64,000 bases of DNA from Sinorhizobium mexicanum (lineage in GTDB: Bacteria > Pseudomonadota > Alphaproteobacteria > Rhizobiales > Rhizobiaceae): the NCBI RefSeq assembly GCF_013488225.1, contig NZ_CP041238.1, positions 2,815,501 to 2,879,500 of the forward strand, in the 5' to 3' direction. A program made the position numbers and the translations under genes. Of this stretch, positions 27,244-36,575 are shown piece after piece (position 1 is the first letter of the stretch; each line of letters begins with the position of its first letter). Under the pieces are notes generated by a model. The model was not told the origin of the DNA and made no database searches. It worked only from the letters and a program-made list of their open reading frames with translations.

Positions 27244-28635
27244 TCAGACGACGAAGTTTACCGCAGCCGGCGATTGCACGAGAAGATCGGCGATGACGGC
27301 GAGGCTGCGCTCAAGCTCATGGCGCGTTTCTGCGGCGCCCAGTCCGAGCCGCACCGCCTCCGGCGGGTTGGCAAGCGCGAATGCATCGCTTGTGACGATG
27401 CTGATCCCGGCCGTCCGCAGGCGGGCAGTGAACTCACCGCGTGTCCAGCCGGCAGGCAGGGTAAGCCAAAGGTGAAAAGCCTCGGGATTGGTCAGGACGC
27501 GATCGGCCGGCAGGATCTCCGCCGCGATCCGCTGGCGCCGCCCGGCCTCGGCGCGAATGGCAGCAAGCACGGCATCCGCCGTTCCATCCTCGACCCAGCG
27601 CGTGGCGACCGCCGCCGAAAGCGGCGAGGCCATGCCGGCGGTCGCGCGGATCGCGCCCTCGAGACGAACGGAACTCACCGCATCCGGGACGACGAGATAG
27701 GCGATGCGCAGCGCCGGTGAAAGGCACTTGGCAAGCCCGGCCACGTAATAGACAAGGTCGGGAGCGAGCGCAGCAAGCGGCGGTGCCGGATTTGTCGGCA
27801 GCGCGCCGTAGGCGTCGTCCTCGATGATCGCGACGCCGTGCCTGCGGGCGATTGCGACAACCGCCTCCCTGCGCTTGAGCGACAGAGTCGCCGTCGTCGG
27901 ATTATGAAGCGTCGGATTGCAGTAAAGCGCCTTCGGTCGGTGCTTGACGCAGGCGGCCTCGAACGCCTCGGGCAACAGCCCCTGTTCGTCCACCGCAACG
28001 GCAGCAAAGCCTATGCCGAGATGAGCCGCGAGCGACCGCAGTCCCGGATAGGTCAGTGCCTCGGCGCAGATCACGTCGCCGCGCGCTGCAAGCATGCTGA
28101 CCGTGGCAAGCAGCGCCCCTTGCGCGCCGGGGCAGACGAGCACCCGCTCCGCCGCCACCTCGCCGAGCCTCGGCCTCAGCCAGGCCGCCCCCGCCGTTTT
28201 ATCCGGCAGCGAGCCACCGACCGCCTGGTAGCGCATCAGGAGGTCCAGGCCCCGCTCGTCCTCTAGGGCATCAATGCCGCCCCACATCCGGGCGATAAGC
28301 TTAGGGTCATCGAAGAGCGGCGGCAGGTTCATGCTCATGTCGACGAGTCCGCCGCCGGACGATCGGCCGCCATTCTTCCGCCGCGCCTTGACATAGGTGC
28401 CCTGCCCTACGCGGCCCTCGATCAAACCCCGCGTCCGCGCCTCGTTGTAGGCACGGCTGACGGTGGTGAAGTCGATGCCGAGAACGCCCGCGAGCGCCCG
28501 CTGCGGCGGCAGGCGCGTTCCCTCCTTCAGCCCGCCGGCCGCGATATCCGCCGCCAGCGCATCCGCGATCGCCAGATAAAGCGGTCCGGCCTCTCTGCTC
28601 AGCGCCGGCACCCAGGAAAGACCCGCCTTGTCCAT
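27244..28635 (-). CDS. MocR/PdxR-family regulator (GntR HTH plus aminotransferase fold)
   Basis: The roughly 463-residue protein has an N-terminal GntR HTH (RLPPQRALAGVLGIDFTTVSRAYNEARTRGLI) and a fold-type I aminotransferase domain with the PLP lysine in AGLAKCLSPALRIAYLV. It would bind PLP and respond to amines or PLP supply. The frame continues to 28674, but ATG at 28635 or 28644 is preferred because the earlier codons overlap a likely operator. pdxJ lies about 2.5 kb away, separated by an acyltransferase gene. Confidence 0.85.
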   Translation of the reverse strand: MDKAGLSWVPALSREAGPLYLAIADALAADIAAGGLKEGTRLPPQRALAGVLGIDFTTVSRAYNEARTRGLIEGRVGQGTYVKARRKNGGRSSGGGLVDMSMNLPPLFDDPKLIARMWGGIDALEDERGLDLLMRYQAVGGSLPDKTAGAAWLRPRLGEVAAERVLVCPGAQGALLATVSMLAARGDVICAEALTYPGLRSLAAHLGIGFAAVAVDEQGLLPEAFEAACVKHRPKALYCNPTLHNPTTATLSLKRREAVVAIARRHGVAIIEDDAYGALPTNPAPPLAALAPDLVYYVAGLAKCLSPALRIAYLVVPDAVSSVRLEGAIRATAGMASPLSAAVATRWVEDGTADAVLAAIRAEAGRRQRIAAEILPADRVLTNPEAFHLWLTLPAGWTRGEFTARLRTAGISIVTSDAFALANPPEAVRLGLGAAETRHELERSLAVIADLLVQSPAAVNFVV

Positions 28636-28740
28636 CAACAACATCCCATTTTCCACAATGTATGGATATTGCATGGATGCGGCGCTCAGCGCAAGCGCTG
28701 CGGGCGAAGGCCGACCGCAGGCGGACTGCGGCGCAGTCGA

Positions 28741-30747
28741 TCATCTCACTGATCTGATGGGGTCTTGAACGGTGGCTATGGCATCCTTCATCATCATCGG
28801 CACCACGGTTGTGGCACCGAAAACACTAAGGTGGTGCTCGTCTGAATAGAGCGGGATGCCGTCCTTTGCGACCATGCAAACAGGCCTGCACAGCAGCGGG
28901 ACGGCACTGACGCGCTGCACGCCTGCATCCTTGTCCGCGATCTCGAGCACCCGGTTGACGCGCGCGTTACGCGCCTCGACTACCGCCCGCGTCGGGACAG
29001 GCGGCAAGGCGGCATCGATAAAGTGGTTGAGACCGAGAACGCGAGGGACGGACCAGCCGATATCCGGAATATCATCGACAATGATGACCTTTCGGCCGGT
29101 GCTGCGGATCGCTCTCACCGTCTTCAGCAATGCAGTCGCGAAGAGGGCATACTCCTCCTCGGGGCCGCTTTCGCCGCCACCCTTGCGGACGAGTTGCGCC
29201 TGCGGGCCGCTTCTTTCACTGTCGGGATCGCTATTGACGATATGCGACCAGCGGGCACTGAGGACGACCACGGGCGAGTCGCGGCCCTTTCGCAGCATCG
29301 ACATGACCGCCGCGTTGAAGTCGGAGCAATCATGGTCCGGCCCTTTGTCCAGCCGTTCCACGCCAAGAAGGGGCGGGCACCCGCCCTTGAATGCAACCGC
29401 GCCTTGTTTGTGGCTTCTCTCGAGCAGCACATCGAGGCCGGACATGATTGCTCCCGCATGGGAATCCCCCCAGAGCAGGATGCTGTCCTTGCCTCTTGCT
29501 GCGCCGGTGTCCGCCCCGATGCGGCAAAGGCCTTCCGGCGGCGTCTTGCCGCCACAGCGATCGCGTTGCCCGTCAATGTCGAAGGTGCCGGAATAGGCCA
29601 GTTGCGCATCGCGCGAGAGGCGCCCCGGAAAGCCGTCCCACACATTCACTGTGGCCGCCACGACCGCGACGGCCAAAACGGCGGCCGACGAAGAGGCCAG
29701 AATGAAGTGGGGCGTAAATCCATTCGGCGCCCGGCGGCGGAACGGCGTTTCGATGAACCGCCAACTCGCATAGGCGCCGGCAAGTGATAGGGCGATGGCG
29801 ATCAGCATCTGCTGCGGCGTAATTTCCATCGTGCCGCCCACCAGCTTGAAATAGACGATGATCGGCCAGTGCCAGAGATAGAGCGAGTAGGAGATCAGCC
29901 CGATCGCCACCGGGATGGACGCGGACAGCATCCGGCCGACGACTGTTACCCTCTGCTCGCCCGCCCATAATAGCGCCAAGGCGCCGAAAGCGGGCAGCAT
30001 CGCGCTGAACCCGGGCAACAGCGTTGTATTATCAAAGGATGCGACCGCCGCCAGTATTGCGCCCAGCCCGAGCAGCGACGCCGCGTGACCAAGCCTTGCA
30101 CTGCGACAGGCCGGAAAGGCGCCGACGGCAAGGAGCACGCCGAGCCCAAGCTCCCAGGCCCGCGTCGGCGCAAGGTAGAAGTTGGCCCGCGGGTAAGCGC
30201 CGCTTGCCCAGACGGAAAGCAAGAACGACGCGACACACAAGCCGGCGAATGCCAGAATCATGGACCGTCGCGGCAACCGGAAGAGCCACCATAACACCAA
30301 GGGAAAGACGATGTAGAACTGCTCCTCGACGCCCAGGGACCAGGTATGAAGCAGCGGTTCCAGATCCGCATCCGGGGCGTAGTAGTCCGCATTGGCATAC
30401 CAGAACCAGATATTGGACGAGAAGAACATCGCGGCCAGCGCGGACCGTGCCAACCCGACGAACATGTCCGGCAGCAGCAGCAGTGCCGCCGCCACCAGGC
30501 AGGCAGCAATCGCGAAGAAAAGCGCCGGCAATATTCGTCGCGCTCGCCGCTCATAGAATGAGATCAGCGAGAAGCGCCCTGCTGCAAGCTCACGGTGGAG
30601 AATTCCGGCAATAAGGAAACCCGAAACGACAAAGAAAACGTCGACGCCAACCAACCCACCGGAAAAACCAGGAACTCCAGCATGGCAGAATACAACCGAC
30701 ATCACGGCGATGGCTCGCACGCCGTCAATATCCCTGCGGTATTTCAC
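28741..30747 (-). CDS. OafA-type acyltransferase with C-terminal SGNH domain
   Basis: The 668-residue protein has an acyltransferase-3 membrane domain of about ten helices (YRRDIDGVRAIAVMSVVFCHAG with the catalytic His; FIETPFRRR at the domain end) followed by a periplasmic SGNH domain (LLWGDSHAG, late DEHHLS). It would add acetyl or similar groups to a surface polysaccharide. GTG at 30747 follows a G-rich ribosome site. No polysaccharide genes adjoin it, so the acceptor is unknown. Confidence 0.87.
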   Translation of the reverse strand: MKYRRDIDGVRAIAVMSVVFCHAGVPGFSGGLVGVDVFFVVSGFLIAGILHRELAAGRFSLISFYERRARRILPALFFAIAACLVAAALLLLPDMFVGLARSALAAMFFSSNIWFWYANADYYAPDADLEPLLHTWSLGVEEQFYIVFPLVLWWLFRLPRRSMILAFAGLCVASFLLSVWASGAYPRANFYLAPTRAWELGLGVLLAVGAFPACRSARLGHAASLLGLGAILAAVASFDNTTLLPGFSAMLPAFGALALLWAGEQRVTVVGRMLSASIPVAIGLISYSLYLWHWPIIVYFKLVGGTMEITPQQMLIAIALSLAGAYASWRFIETPFRRRAPNGFTPHFILASSSAAVLAVAVVAATVNVWDGFPGRLSRDAQLAYSGTFDIDGQRDRCGGKTPPEGLCRIGADTGAARGKDSILLWGDSHAGAIMSGLDVLLERSHKQGAVAFKGGCPPLLGVERLDKGPDHDCSDFNAAVMSMLRKGRDSPVVVLSARWSHIVNSDPDSERSGPQAQLVRKGGGESGPEEEYALFATALLKTVRAIRSTGRKVIIVDDIPDIGWSVPRVLGLNHFIDAALPPVPTRAVVEARNARVNRVLEIADKDAGVQRVSAVPLLCRPVCMVAKDGIPLYSDEHHLSVFGATTVVPMMMKDAIATVQDPIRSVR

Positions 30748-31168
30748 GACAACGCCCCCCAACAAGAGCGTGTTCTTAAATGTATTGAGTACGCATGATT
30801 TGAGTGTTCAAAATCGGCGCTGCTTATACGGCGGCTTTTGGACACATTTGTGGAACCGGCACCGCTTTACACGGGGCGGCCGTTTTTCGACCGACGCTCC
30901 CTGCGCCCCGGATCGCCGTTGGTCGCGACGGCTCAGACGCACAAGGAGCGCTGGAACAACTTGAATTTCTACGGGATTCTTCCCTTGAGCGACTCCGGTT
31001 CGGAGACCATGCAGCCGCTCGGCGCGCTCCAAAGAACGCGCAGCAGCGGCTCTTCAAAATCCCGTTACCGCTTGGCCATGCATGTCACCGAAAGTGTGCA
31101 GCGGTTTTGGGAAAGCGCCATGCACAAGGCCAAGGATGTAAAAGGCGTCGAATACGACGCCCTTTGAC
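30748..31168. other. 421-base intergenic region with a diverged repeat
   Basis: No gene is supported. Overlapping frames here are in low-quality sequence. A worn copy of the mosaic repeat occupies about 30940-31030. Confidence 0.5.
30940..31030. repeat. Mosaic palindromic repeat, diverged copy
   Basis: Blocks such as GACGCACAAGGAGCGCTGG, AACTTGAATTTCT, CCCTTGAGCGACTCCGG and ACCATGCAGCCGCT follow the same order as the intact copy at 55316-55436. Confidence 0.6.
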
Positions 31169-31921
31169 CTAGATCGCTTCACCGCAGGCGCGGCGGAAGC
31201 GGCGCACTGTCTCGGCCATGCCGTATTCCAGCGCGTCCGCCGTCAGGCCATGGCCGATCGAAACCTCGGCAAGCGCCGGGATGTGTCTTGCCAGCAACGG
31301 CAGATTGGCGACGGTGAGGTCGTGGCCGGCATTGACGGCGAGGCCGAGGCCAAGCGCGATCTCCGCGGTGCGGCCGAGTTCTGCGGCGATCCGCTCGGCC
31401 TTCTCGGGGTCATCGTAGCAGCCGCCATAGGGGCCTGTATAAAGCTCGATCCGGTCCGCTCCGGTTTCCTTGGCGATCTTCAACGCCTCCGGATCGGGAT
31501 CGCCATCGGCGAAGAGCGAAACGCGGAAGCCCTTTTTCTTCAGCCGCCCGACCACATTCCCAAGCAGGTTGTGGCTCTTGCGAAAATCCCAGCCGTGATC
31601 CGAGGTCGCCTGCGCCGGATCGTCCGGCACCAGCGTCACCTGCTCCGGCTCGTGTCGTTCGACCAGTTGGAGAAAATCCTCGTTCGGAAAGCCTTCCATG
31701 TTGAATTCCGCCTGCGGAAACTCGTCGTCGATCAGGTCGCGGATAGGCTGGAGGTCGGAGAAGCGGATATGGCGCTGATCCGGGCGCGGGTGAACGGTCA
31801 GCCCGCACGCCCCCGCCTGAAGTGCGATGCGGCCGAGTCCGGTAACGGACGGCCAGGGAAGATCGCGCCGGTTGCGCAGCATCGCGACGGCATTCAGATT
31901 CACGGACAGTTTTGCGGGCAT
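31169..31921 (-). CDS. pdxJ: Pyridoxine 5'-phosphate synthase
   Basis: The 250-residue TIM-barrel enzyme condenses 3-amino-2-oxopropyl phosphate with deoxyxylulose phosphate to give PNP. It has [14 protein letters not shown] at the start, [13 protein letters not shown], the NMEG segment, [19 protein letters not shown] and the C-terminal [15 protein letters not shown], all strongly conserved in PdxJ. Length is normal. Confidence 0.95.
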   Translation of the reverse strand: MPAKLSVNLNAVAMLRNRRDLPWPSVTGLGRIALQAGACGLTVHPRPDQRHIRFSDLQPIRDLIDDEFPQAEFNMEGFPNEDFLQLVERHEPEQVTLVPDDPAQATSDHGWDFRKSHNLLGNVVGRLKKKGFRVSLFADGDPDPEALKIAKETGADRIELYTGPYGGCYDDPEKAERIAAELGRTAEIALGLGLAVNAGHDLTVANLPLLARHIPALAEVSIGHGLTADALEYGMAETVRRFRRACGEAI

Positions 31922-32023
31922 GTCGACACTTTCAAAGAGGCGGGCAACATCATCGATGCCGCTGTTCTACCGCAGATTTTATAAAACCGGAATCGTCCTT
32001 TTGCACGGTTTCGTCCCATGTTT

Positions 32024-32053
32024 TTGACATGGTGAAACTATGTTGATATCAAC
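32024..32053 (+). promoter_or_regulatory. Promoter with palindromic operator before the DUF899 gene
   Basis: TTGACA (32024-32029) and TATCAA (32047-32052) are 17 bases apart. The -10 box sits in a perfect 12-base palindrome, GTTGATATCAAC (32042-32053), a good site for a repressor. Confidence 0.6.
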
Positions 32054-32104
32054 GTTAATCAGGTAGGATGAAGGTAAATCGCAGAGAGCGAGAGGAGAGC
32101 GATC

Positions 32105-32809
32105 ATGACGACCACACTCATCCCGGCAAAGGAAGTGGCGGCAAGGAACCACGCCAGCTTTCCGAACGAAAGCGCCGACTACCGACGGGCGCGCAACGCG
32201 CTTCTCGCGGAGGAAATCGAGCTCAGGCGCCATATCGAGCACGTGGCAGAGTTGCGCCGGCAGTTGCCGCCGGGCGGTGAAGTGACCAAGGACTATCGTT
32301 TCGAGGGCGAAAACGGGGCTGTCACGCTTGCCGATCTTTTCGGCGGCAAGGACACGCTCGTCATCTACAGCTACATGTTTGGCCCGCAGCGCGAAAGACC
32401 CTGCCCCATGTGCACCTCTCTGATGGGAGCATGGGAACGCAAGGTACCGGATATAGAGCAGCGCGTGGCCCTCGCACTGGTTGCCCGCTCGCCGATCGAA
32501 CGGCTGGTGGCCGCGAAGAAGGAACGCGGCTGGACGCAACTGAGGGTCTATTCCGACGGAGACGGCGCCTTCACCCGCGACTATGTCAGCGCCGAGGATG
32601 CCGACGTCCCCGGCTACACCGTCTTCACCCGCCGCGATGGCACCATCCGGCACTTCTGGAGCAGCGAAATGAACGGCAAGATGGCCGACCCCGGCCAGGA
32701 CCCGCGCGGCGCACCGGACCTCGACCCGCTGTGGACCCTGCTCGACACCACGCCGGAAGGTCGCGGCAAGGACTGGTATCCGAAGCTCGAATACCGGAAC
32801 GGTGGGTGA
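32105..32809 (+). CDS. DUF899 thioredoxin-like protein
   Basis: The 234-residue protein shows the DUF899 layout: an N-terminal helix region with LRRQLPPGGEV, then DTLVIYSYMFGPQRERPCPMCTSLMGAW with a CPMC redox pair, and a C-terminal HFWSSEMNG...LDPLWTLLD segment. It is thioredoxin-fold and probably redox-active, but the substrate is unknown. AGAGGAGAG precedes the ATG. No regulator gene adjoins its palindromic promoter. Confidence 0.83.
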   Translation: MTTTLIPAKEVAARNHASFPNESADYRRARNALLAEEIELRRHIEHVAELRRQLPPGGEVTKDYRFEGENGAVTLADLFGGKDTLVIYSYMFGPQRERPCPMCTSLMGAWERKVPDIEQRVALALVARSPIERLVAAKKERGWTQLRVYSDGDGAFTRDYVSAEDADVPGYTVFTRRDGTIRHFWSSEMNGKMADPGQDPRGAPDLDPLWTLLDTTPEGRGKDWYPKLEYRNGG

Positions 32810-33060
32810 GAAGCCCGGCGGACCGTGCCCAATCTCGCCTTCGCGACCGACAGGACCGCGCTTCCCTGAAAAGCGACGGGGAGCGCGGCCCGGGACCCAA
32901 CCGACCGCCGTGAGTCGCGTATTTCAGAAAAAATGCGATTAGTCGCCATCTAACCTGACAACCGCCATTTTTGGGCTTAAGCTCCGAATCAGTTTTAGGT
33001 TGTTTTCTTCCCGGCAATCTCCGTTCCGGCATTCCGTCTTTATCTTTTGGAGCTACATCG

Positions 33061-34164
33061 ATGACGCCAGCCGAAAGGCCCTGCGACGAGACGATCCGGC
33101 TGGCGCTCCGCCGGATTCTCGACAGTCGCGGCTTTCGGCGATCCGAAAGGTTGCGCGCTTTCCTCGCCTATGTCGTCGAAAAGGAGATGATCGGCGAAGG
33201 CGCCCAGCTCAAGGGATATTCGATCGGCGTCGACGTCTTCGGCCGCGACCAGAGCTTCAATGCCGACGGGGACCCCCTCGTCCGGGTCCACGCCGGCAAA
33301 TTGCGCAAGCTGCTCAAGACCTTCTACGACACCGAAGGCGCCAGCGAGACGTGGCAGATCGTCATTCCGAAAGGAACCTACGTGCCGGAGTACCGTCGCG
33401 CGCATGTCGCCGACGCCGGCGCGGTTTCGGTCCAGCAGGAAAAGGGCGCTGGCCGGTCCCGGCGCCGCGCCCCCTGGCAGCCGGCTCCCTTTTCTTCTCC
33501 ATGGGCCGTACTCAGTGTGTTGCCGCTGCTCCTCTTCGCCCCCCTGCCCTCGCCCGAAATGACGCTGGATATCGACGCGGAGGCAAAGCTCGTCCAGGGT
33601 CCTATGGCGGCCATCCGCGGCCTGCCGTCCGTCAGCGTCGGCGTGTCCGGGCCCGAGCATAAGGGCACCAGGCAATTCGCAAAGGCGCTGCACGAGGCGG
33701 CGCTTCGCCACAAGACGCTCGCCAAGGCGAGCGCGGTCGAGGACGAAGGCACAGCCGCCGCAAGCAATCAGGCTCTGGCTTTCTCGATCGATCTCGCCTG
33801 GTATGATGCGCCCGCGGCTGGCATCCGCGTCACGCTCTCGCATGACGGTGTAGGCATACCGCTGCGGCGCGACTTCATCACCGCGGAACGGCTAATGAGC
33901 GAGCCGGACATTCTCTTTGAAAGTACCTCGCTTGCCGCAGAGCTTTTTGCGCTCGACGGCGAGATCTACACCCATGCCGCCGCGGAGAGGATCCAGAGCA
34001 CGCTTATGGAATGTATGACGGCGACGGCGCGCTACCGCCGGCTGCTGACACGCGACAGCTTCCAGAAGGCTTGGGACTGTCAGCAGAAGCTCGGTCCGCT
34101 GAGGGGCGACGAGCCGCTCTTCATCATTTCCGCCAACAGCCCGCTCAAGGTCATCGGCCATTGA
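33061..34164 (+). CDS. Membrane protein with N-terminal winged-helix-like domain
   Basis: The 367-residue protein starts with a domain (about 1-125) containing RRILDSRGFRRSERLRAFLAY, LKGYSIGVDVFGRD, DPLVRVHAGKLRKLLKTFY and IPKGTYVPEY. This pattern is found at the N-terminus of many rhizobial cyclase-like or TPR proteins and is thought to bind DNA. A single membrane helix (about 142-157) follows, then a periplasmic domain I do not recognise. This is a one-component signalling layout. GGAG lies 8 bases before the ATG. Confidence 0.65.
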   Translation: MTPAERPCDETIRLALRRILDSRGFRRSERLRAFLAYVVEKEMIGEGAQLKGYSIGVDVFGRDQSFNADGDPLVRVHAGKLRKLLKTFYDTEGASETWQIVIPKGTYVPEYRRAHVADAGAVSVQQEKGAGRSRRRAPWQPAPFSSPWAVLSVLPLLLFAPLPSPEMTLDIDAEAKLVQGPMAAIRGLPSVSVGVSGPEHKGTRQFAKALHEAALRHKTLAKASAVEDEGTAAASNQALAFSIDLAWYDAPAAGIRVTLSHDGVGIPLRRDFITAERLMSEPDILFESTSLAAELFALDGEIYTHAAAERIQSTLMECMTATARYRRLLTRDSFQKAWDCQQKLGPLRGDEPLFIISANSPLKVIGH

Positions 34165-34473
34165 TGCACGCCGCGCTGTCGGGCACTGCGTCCGAAGCCG
34201 CTTTTTCCCGGCAATATTAAGGACTGTTCATTTGCGTGATTCGCACTTACCGTGAGTGCGTGCGTTGGATTTCATGCCGGGTTGCTCACTGGAGCACCGC
34301 GCGTTCGGGCGAATGCGTGACGGGGCTCCAGCTAACGGACCTGCGGCGTCAGTTTTTCGTCGCAGTCATGCACATTGGTCAGCAGTAACCGTGCTTGCGC
34401 ACGGATGTGTCCCGCGAGCAACAGGTGTCGAGGTCGGCGACTGGCCGGACGCTTAAACGGGGGACATTTGAAA
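34165..34473. other. 309-base intergenic region
   Basis: No gene or clear repeat is seen. CGCAC and GTGCG around 34243-34262 form a weak inverted repeat. The promoter of the MerR-like gene should lie here. Confidence 0.45.
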
Positions 34474-35139
34474 ATGTCGCAGGATTCCAGGAAACAAGCC
34501 GACGACGCTTTCGGCTTTCTGCCGCAACTGCCCGCACCCTACCATGGTCCCGACGACCGGCTCGCTATCGCCGAGATGGCGGAGGTTTTCGGCGTGACGC
34601 ACCGGACGCTGCATTTCTACGAAGAGAAAGGCTTGCTCACCGCCGCCCGCATGGGGCCGATGCGCGTTTATGGCGAGGACCATATCCGCCGCATGGCGGT
34701 AATCAATGCCTGCCGTGAGATCGACATGCCGATCGCCGCGATCCAGGAACTGATGGAAACACTCGATCGGGCCGAAAGCCAGACGCGGGCAGACGAATTG
34801 TTCGATGCAGCCTTGCAGGCGCGTCGCCGCGAGCTTGCTGCCCAGCAGTCGATCCTGCGTCGCCAGATGCAGAAGATCGCGGAACTGCTCGAAACCAGAT
34901 CGGTGGACGGCGAAGATAGTCCGACGGCAGCGGAGCGTGTCCACCTGTCGCCGATCGAGTCCGATTGCCTCGGCTTCATGGCCGAAGGTTATCCCGCCTC
35001 CCGCATCGCCGGGCTGATGGACATGGATCTGACCGCGGCACTCATGCTGGAATCCGGGATCATCCGCAAGTTCGGTGCCCACAATCGCTTTCAGGCCGTC
35101 GCCAAGGCCGTTCTCGCCGGCCTGATCACATCGGAATAG
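34474..35139 (+). CDS. MerR-type regulator with a C-terminal LuxR-like HTH
   Basis: The 221-residue protein has a MerR HTH at about 30-100 (IAEMAEVFGVTHRTLHFYEEKGLL), a coiled linker (about 100-150), and a C-terminal segment SPIESDCLGFMAEGYPASRIAGLMDM...RKFGAHNRFQAVAKAVLAGL that follows the LuxR/GerE HTH pattern. Two DNA-binding heads on one chain is uncommon. There are no MerR metal-binding Cys. GGGGGAC precedes the ATG. Confidence 0.75.
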   Translation: MSQDSRKQADDAFGFLPQLPAPYHGPDDRLAIAEMAEVFGVTHRTLHFYEEKGLLTAARMGPMRVYGEDHIRRMAVINACREIDMPIAAIQELMETLDRAESQTRADELFDAALQARRRELAAQQSILRRQMQKIAELLETRSVDGEDSPTAAERVHLSPIESDCLGFMAEGYPASRIAGLMDMDLTAALMLESGIIRKFGAHNRFQAVAKAVLAGLITSE

Positions 35140-35428
35140 AGAACAAAACGTTCGGTTGACCACAAACCGATACAACTTGTCGTAATATTTGACGGGCAGA
35201 ATAGGCCCCGGCAATTGTCACCGCCTTGGCGCGGCAGTAATATTTGGATGCGACCGGGGACGTCTTTAGCGACGATTTGTATGTCTGGTCAGCGATATGC
35301 TTCTGACCGAGCAGAAGAGCTTCTCGTTATTCGAGACGCATATTCAGAAGCTTATTTCCATCCGGCGCCAGAAAATGGCGCGTCCGTCGATCTTTATTGC
35401 ACTCGCGCGGATATACTTGGAGGAAAAT

Positions 35429-35668
35429 ATGAACAAGCTCACGGTAATTTTCATTCTCGCAGGCGGCCTCGCCTTGTCCAGCTGTCAGTCCGCGACGACC
35501 TCCAGCACACGCGCCGGCGAGTTCGGCTGCATCGCCGGTACCGTCGGCGGAGCGGTCGTCGGCGGCTTTGCCGGTGCGGCGATCGGCTCGGGCACCGGTC
35601 AGCTCTGGGCTGTTGGCAGCGGCGCCACGCTGGGCGCAGCGGGCGGCAACGCCTTGACCTGCTATTGA
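35429..35668 (+). CDS. Small glycine-zipper lipoprotein
   Basis: The 79-residue product has a lipoprotein signal ending in the lipobox LSSC (Cys19) and a Gly/Ala-rich zipper (GTVGGAVVGGFAGAAIGSGTG) able to pack into membranes. Similar Gly-zipper lipoproteins (SlyB/Rick_17kDa type) are envelope proteins. TTGGAGGAAAAT is the ribosome site. Its TGA overlaps an ATG of the next gene frame. Confidence 0.75.
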   Translation: MNKLTVIFILAGGLALSSCQSATTSSTRAGEFGCIAGTVGGAVVGGFAGAAIGSGTGQLWAVGSGATLGAAGGNALTCY

Positions 35669-35682
35669 TGCGAAGGGCCGGG

Positions 35683-36039
35683 ATGATGAAAGGAATCGTG
35701 CTACTGACCGCATTCGCACTTTCACAGGCCGTTGTGGCCACGGCGCAGGATCGGCCGGCGGCCATGAACCAAGGCCAAATGGATCGGCTCGACCGTAACC
35801 GGAACGGCGCGGTCGACCAGTCCGAGTACGAGTCCTTCATGACCTCGGCCTTCGCCAGCCTGGACAAGAACAAGGACGGCAGCCTGCGCCCTGAAGAAGT
35901 GGGCCCAATTCTGAACGCGCAACAATTTGCCGCCACTGACGCCAACCGCGACGGCAGGCTCACTCAAAGTGAGTTCCTGAACAGGGTCATGGCCGACTTC
36001 AAGGCCGCCGACCGCAGCAGCGACGGCAAACTTCAGTAG
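35683..36039 (+). CDS. Secreted EF-hand calcium-binding protein
   Basis: The 118-residue protein has a signal peptide (about 1-21) and three full EF-hand loops, DRNRNGAVDQSE, DKNKDGSLRPEE and DANRDGRLTQSE. A fourth loop, DRSSDGKLQ, is cut off by the stop codon. It should bind calcium in the periplasm or outside. ATG at 35683 has AAGGG five bases upstream; ATG at 35668 overlaps the stop of the lipoprotein gene and is an alternative coupled start. Confidence 0.8.
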   Translation: MMKGIVLLTAFALSQAVVATAQDRPAAMNQGQMDRLDRNRNGAVDQSEYESFMTSAFASLDKNKDGSLRPEEVGPILNAQQFAATDANRDGRLTQSEFLNRVMADFKAADRSSDGKLQ

Positions 36040-36261
36040 CCCCGCCGGCGGGCCGCCGGCGGCGTTGTGCGCCTCTTGTGCGTTCAAGAAAGCGCGAGAG
36101 ATTGCTGCATTCGGACGTTAAGCCGCCGTGCGTTACTGTTCCCTTTGAACGCGGCACCCCTTCCCGCCATCGACTCGCGCGATCGCCACAGCTTTCTCCA
36201 TGTAGAGCGAACCTCGGAAGAATCGTTCGCGAGCATGACTGGCGCAACGCGAGAAACACCT

Positions 36262-36390
36262 TGCACTCGCCTTTACAGCGCCGTGCGTCCATCAGGACGC
36301 ACAGAGGACGCTGTAAGTCTTTGAATCTACGCACCGTGCTTTCCGAAAATCGATTCCGATTTTCGGGCCGATGCGCTAGCCGCCGCTTAA
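36262..36390. repeat. Mosaic palindromic repeat with CGAAAATCG hairpin
   Basis: TTTACAGCGCCGTGCGTCC begins the copy and GACGCTGTAAG follows. It ends with the palindrome CCGAAAATCG-ATTC-CGATTTTCGG (about 36341-36364), a block also found in part at 48355-48415. Confidence 0.8.
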
Positions 36391-36451
36391 CGCTAAATCA
36401 ATGATTTTGGCAAATTCTGGCCGCGTAAGTTGCGGGCCGGGAAACGCTTCA

Positions 36452-36545
36452 TTGCACAACCTCTACAGCGCACGCGTTTTGTCAGACGCGCAAAAGTCGC
36501 TGTAGCACTTTGATTTTGCGGCATGTTCTTGTCCTTTGGGCAACT
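36452..36545. repeat. Mosaic palindromic repeat
   Basis: It contains CTCTACAGCGCACGCG, CAGACGCGC, GTCGCTGTAGCACTTTGAT and GGCATGTTCTTGTCCTTTG, collinear with the copy at 55316-55436. Confidence 0.8.
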
Positions 36546-36575
36546 TGTAATAGAGGAAAACGGGAAATACCGGTC

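Larger units (their letters stand above)
36040..36575. other. 536-base intergenic region rich in mosaic repeats
   Basis: Two repeat copies (36262-36390 and 36452-36545) take up nearly half of it. No supported gene is present; the frames crossing it are Arg/Ser-rich shadows. Confidence 0.55.
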
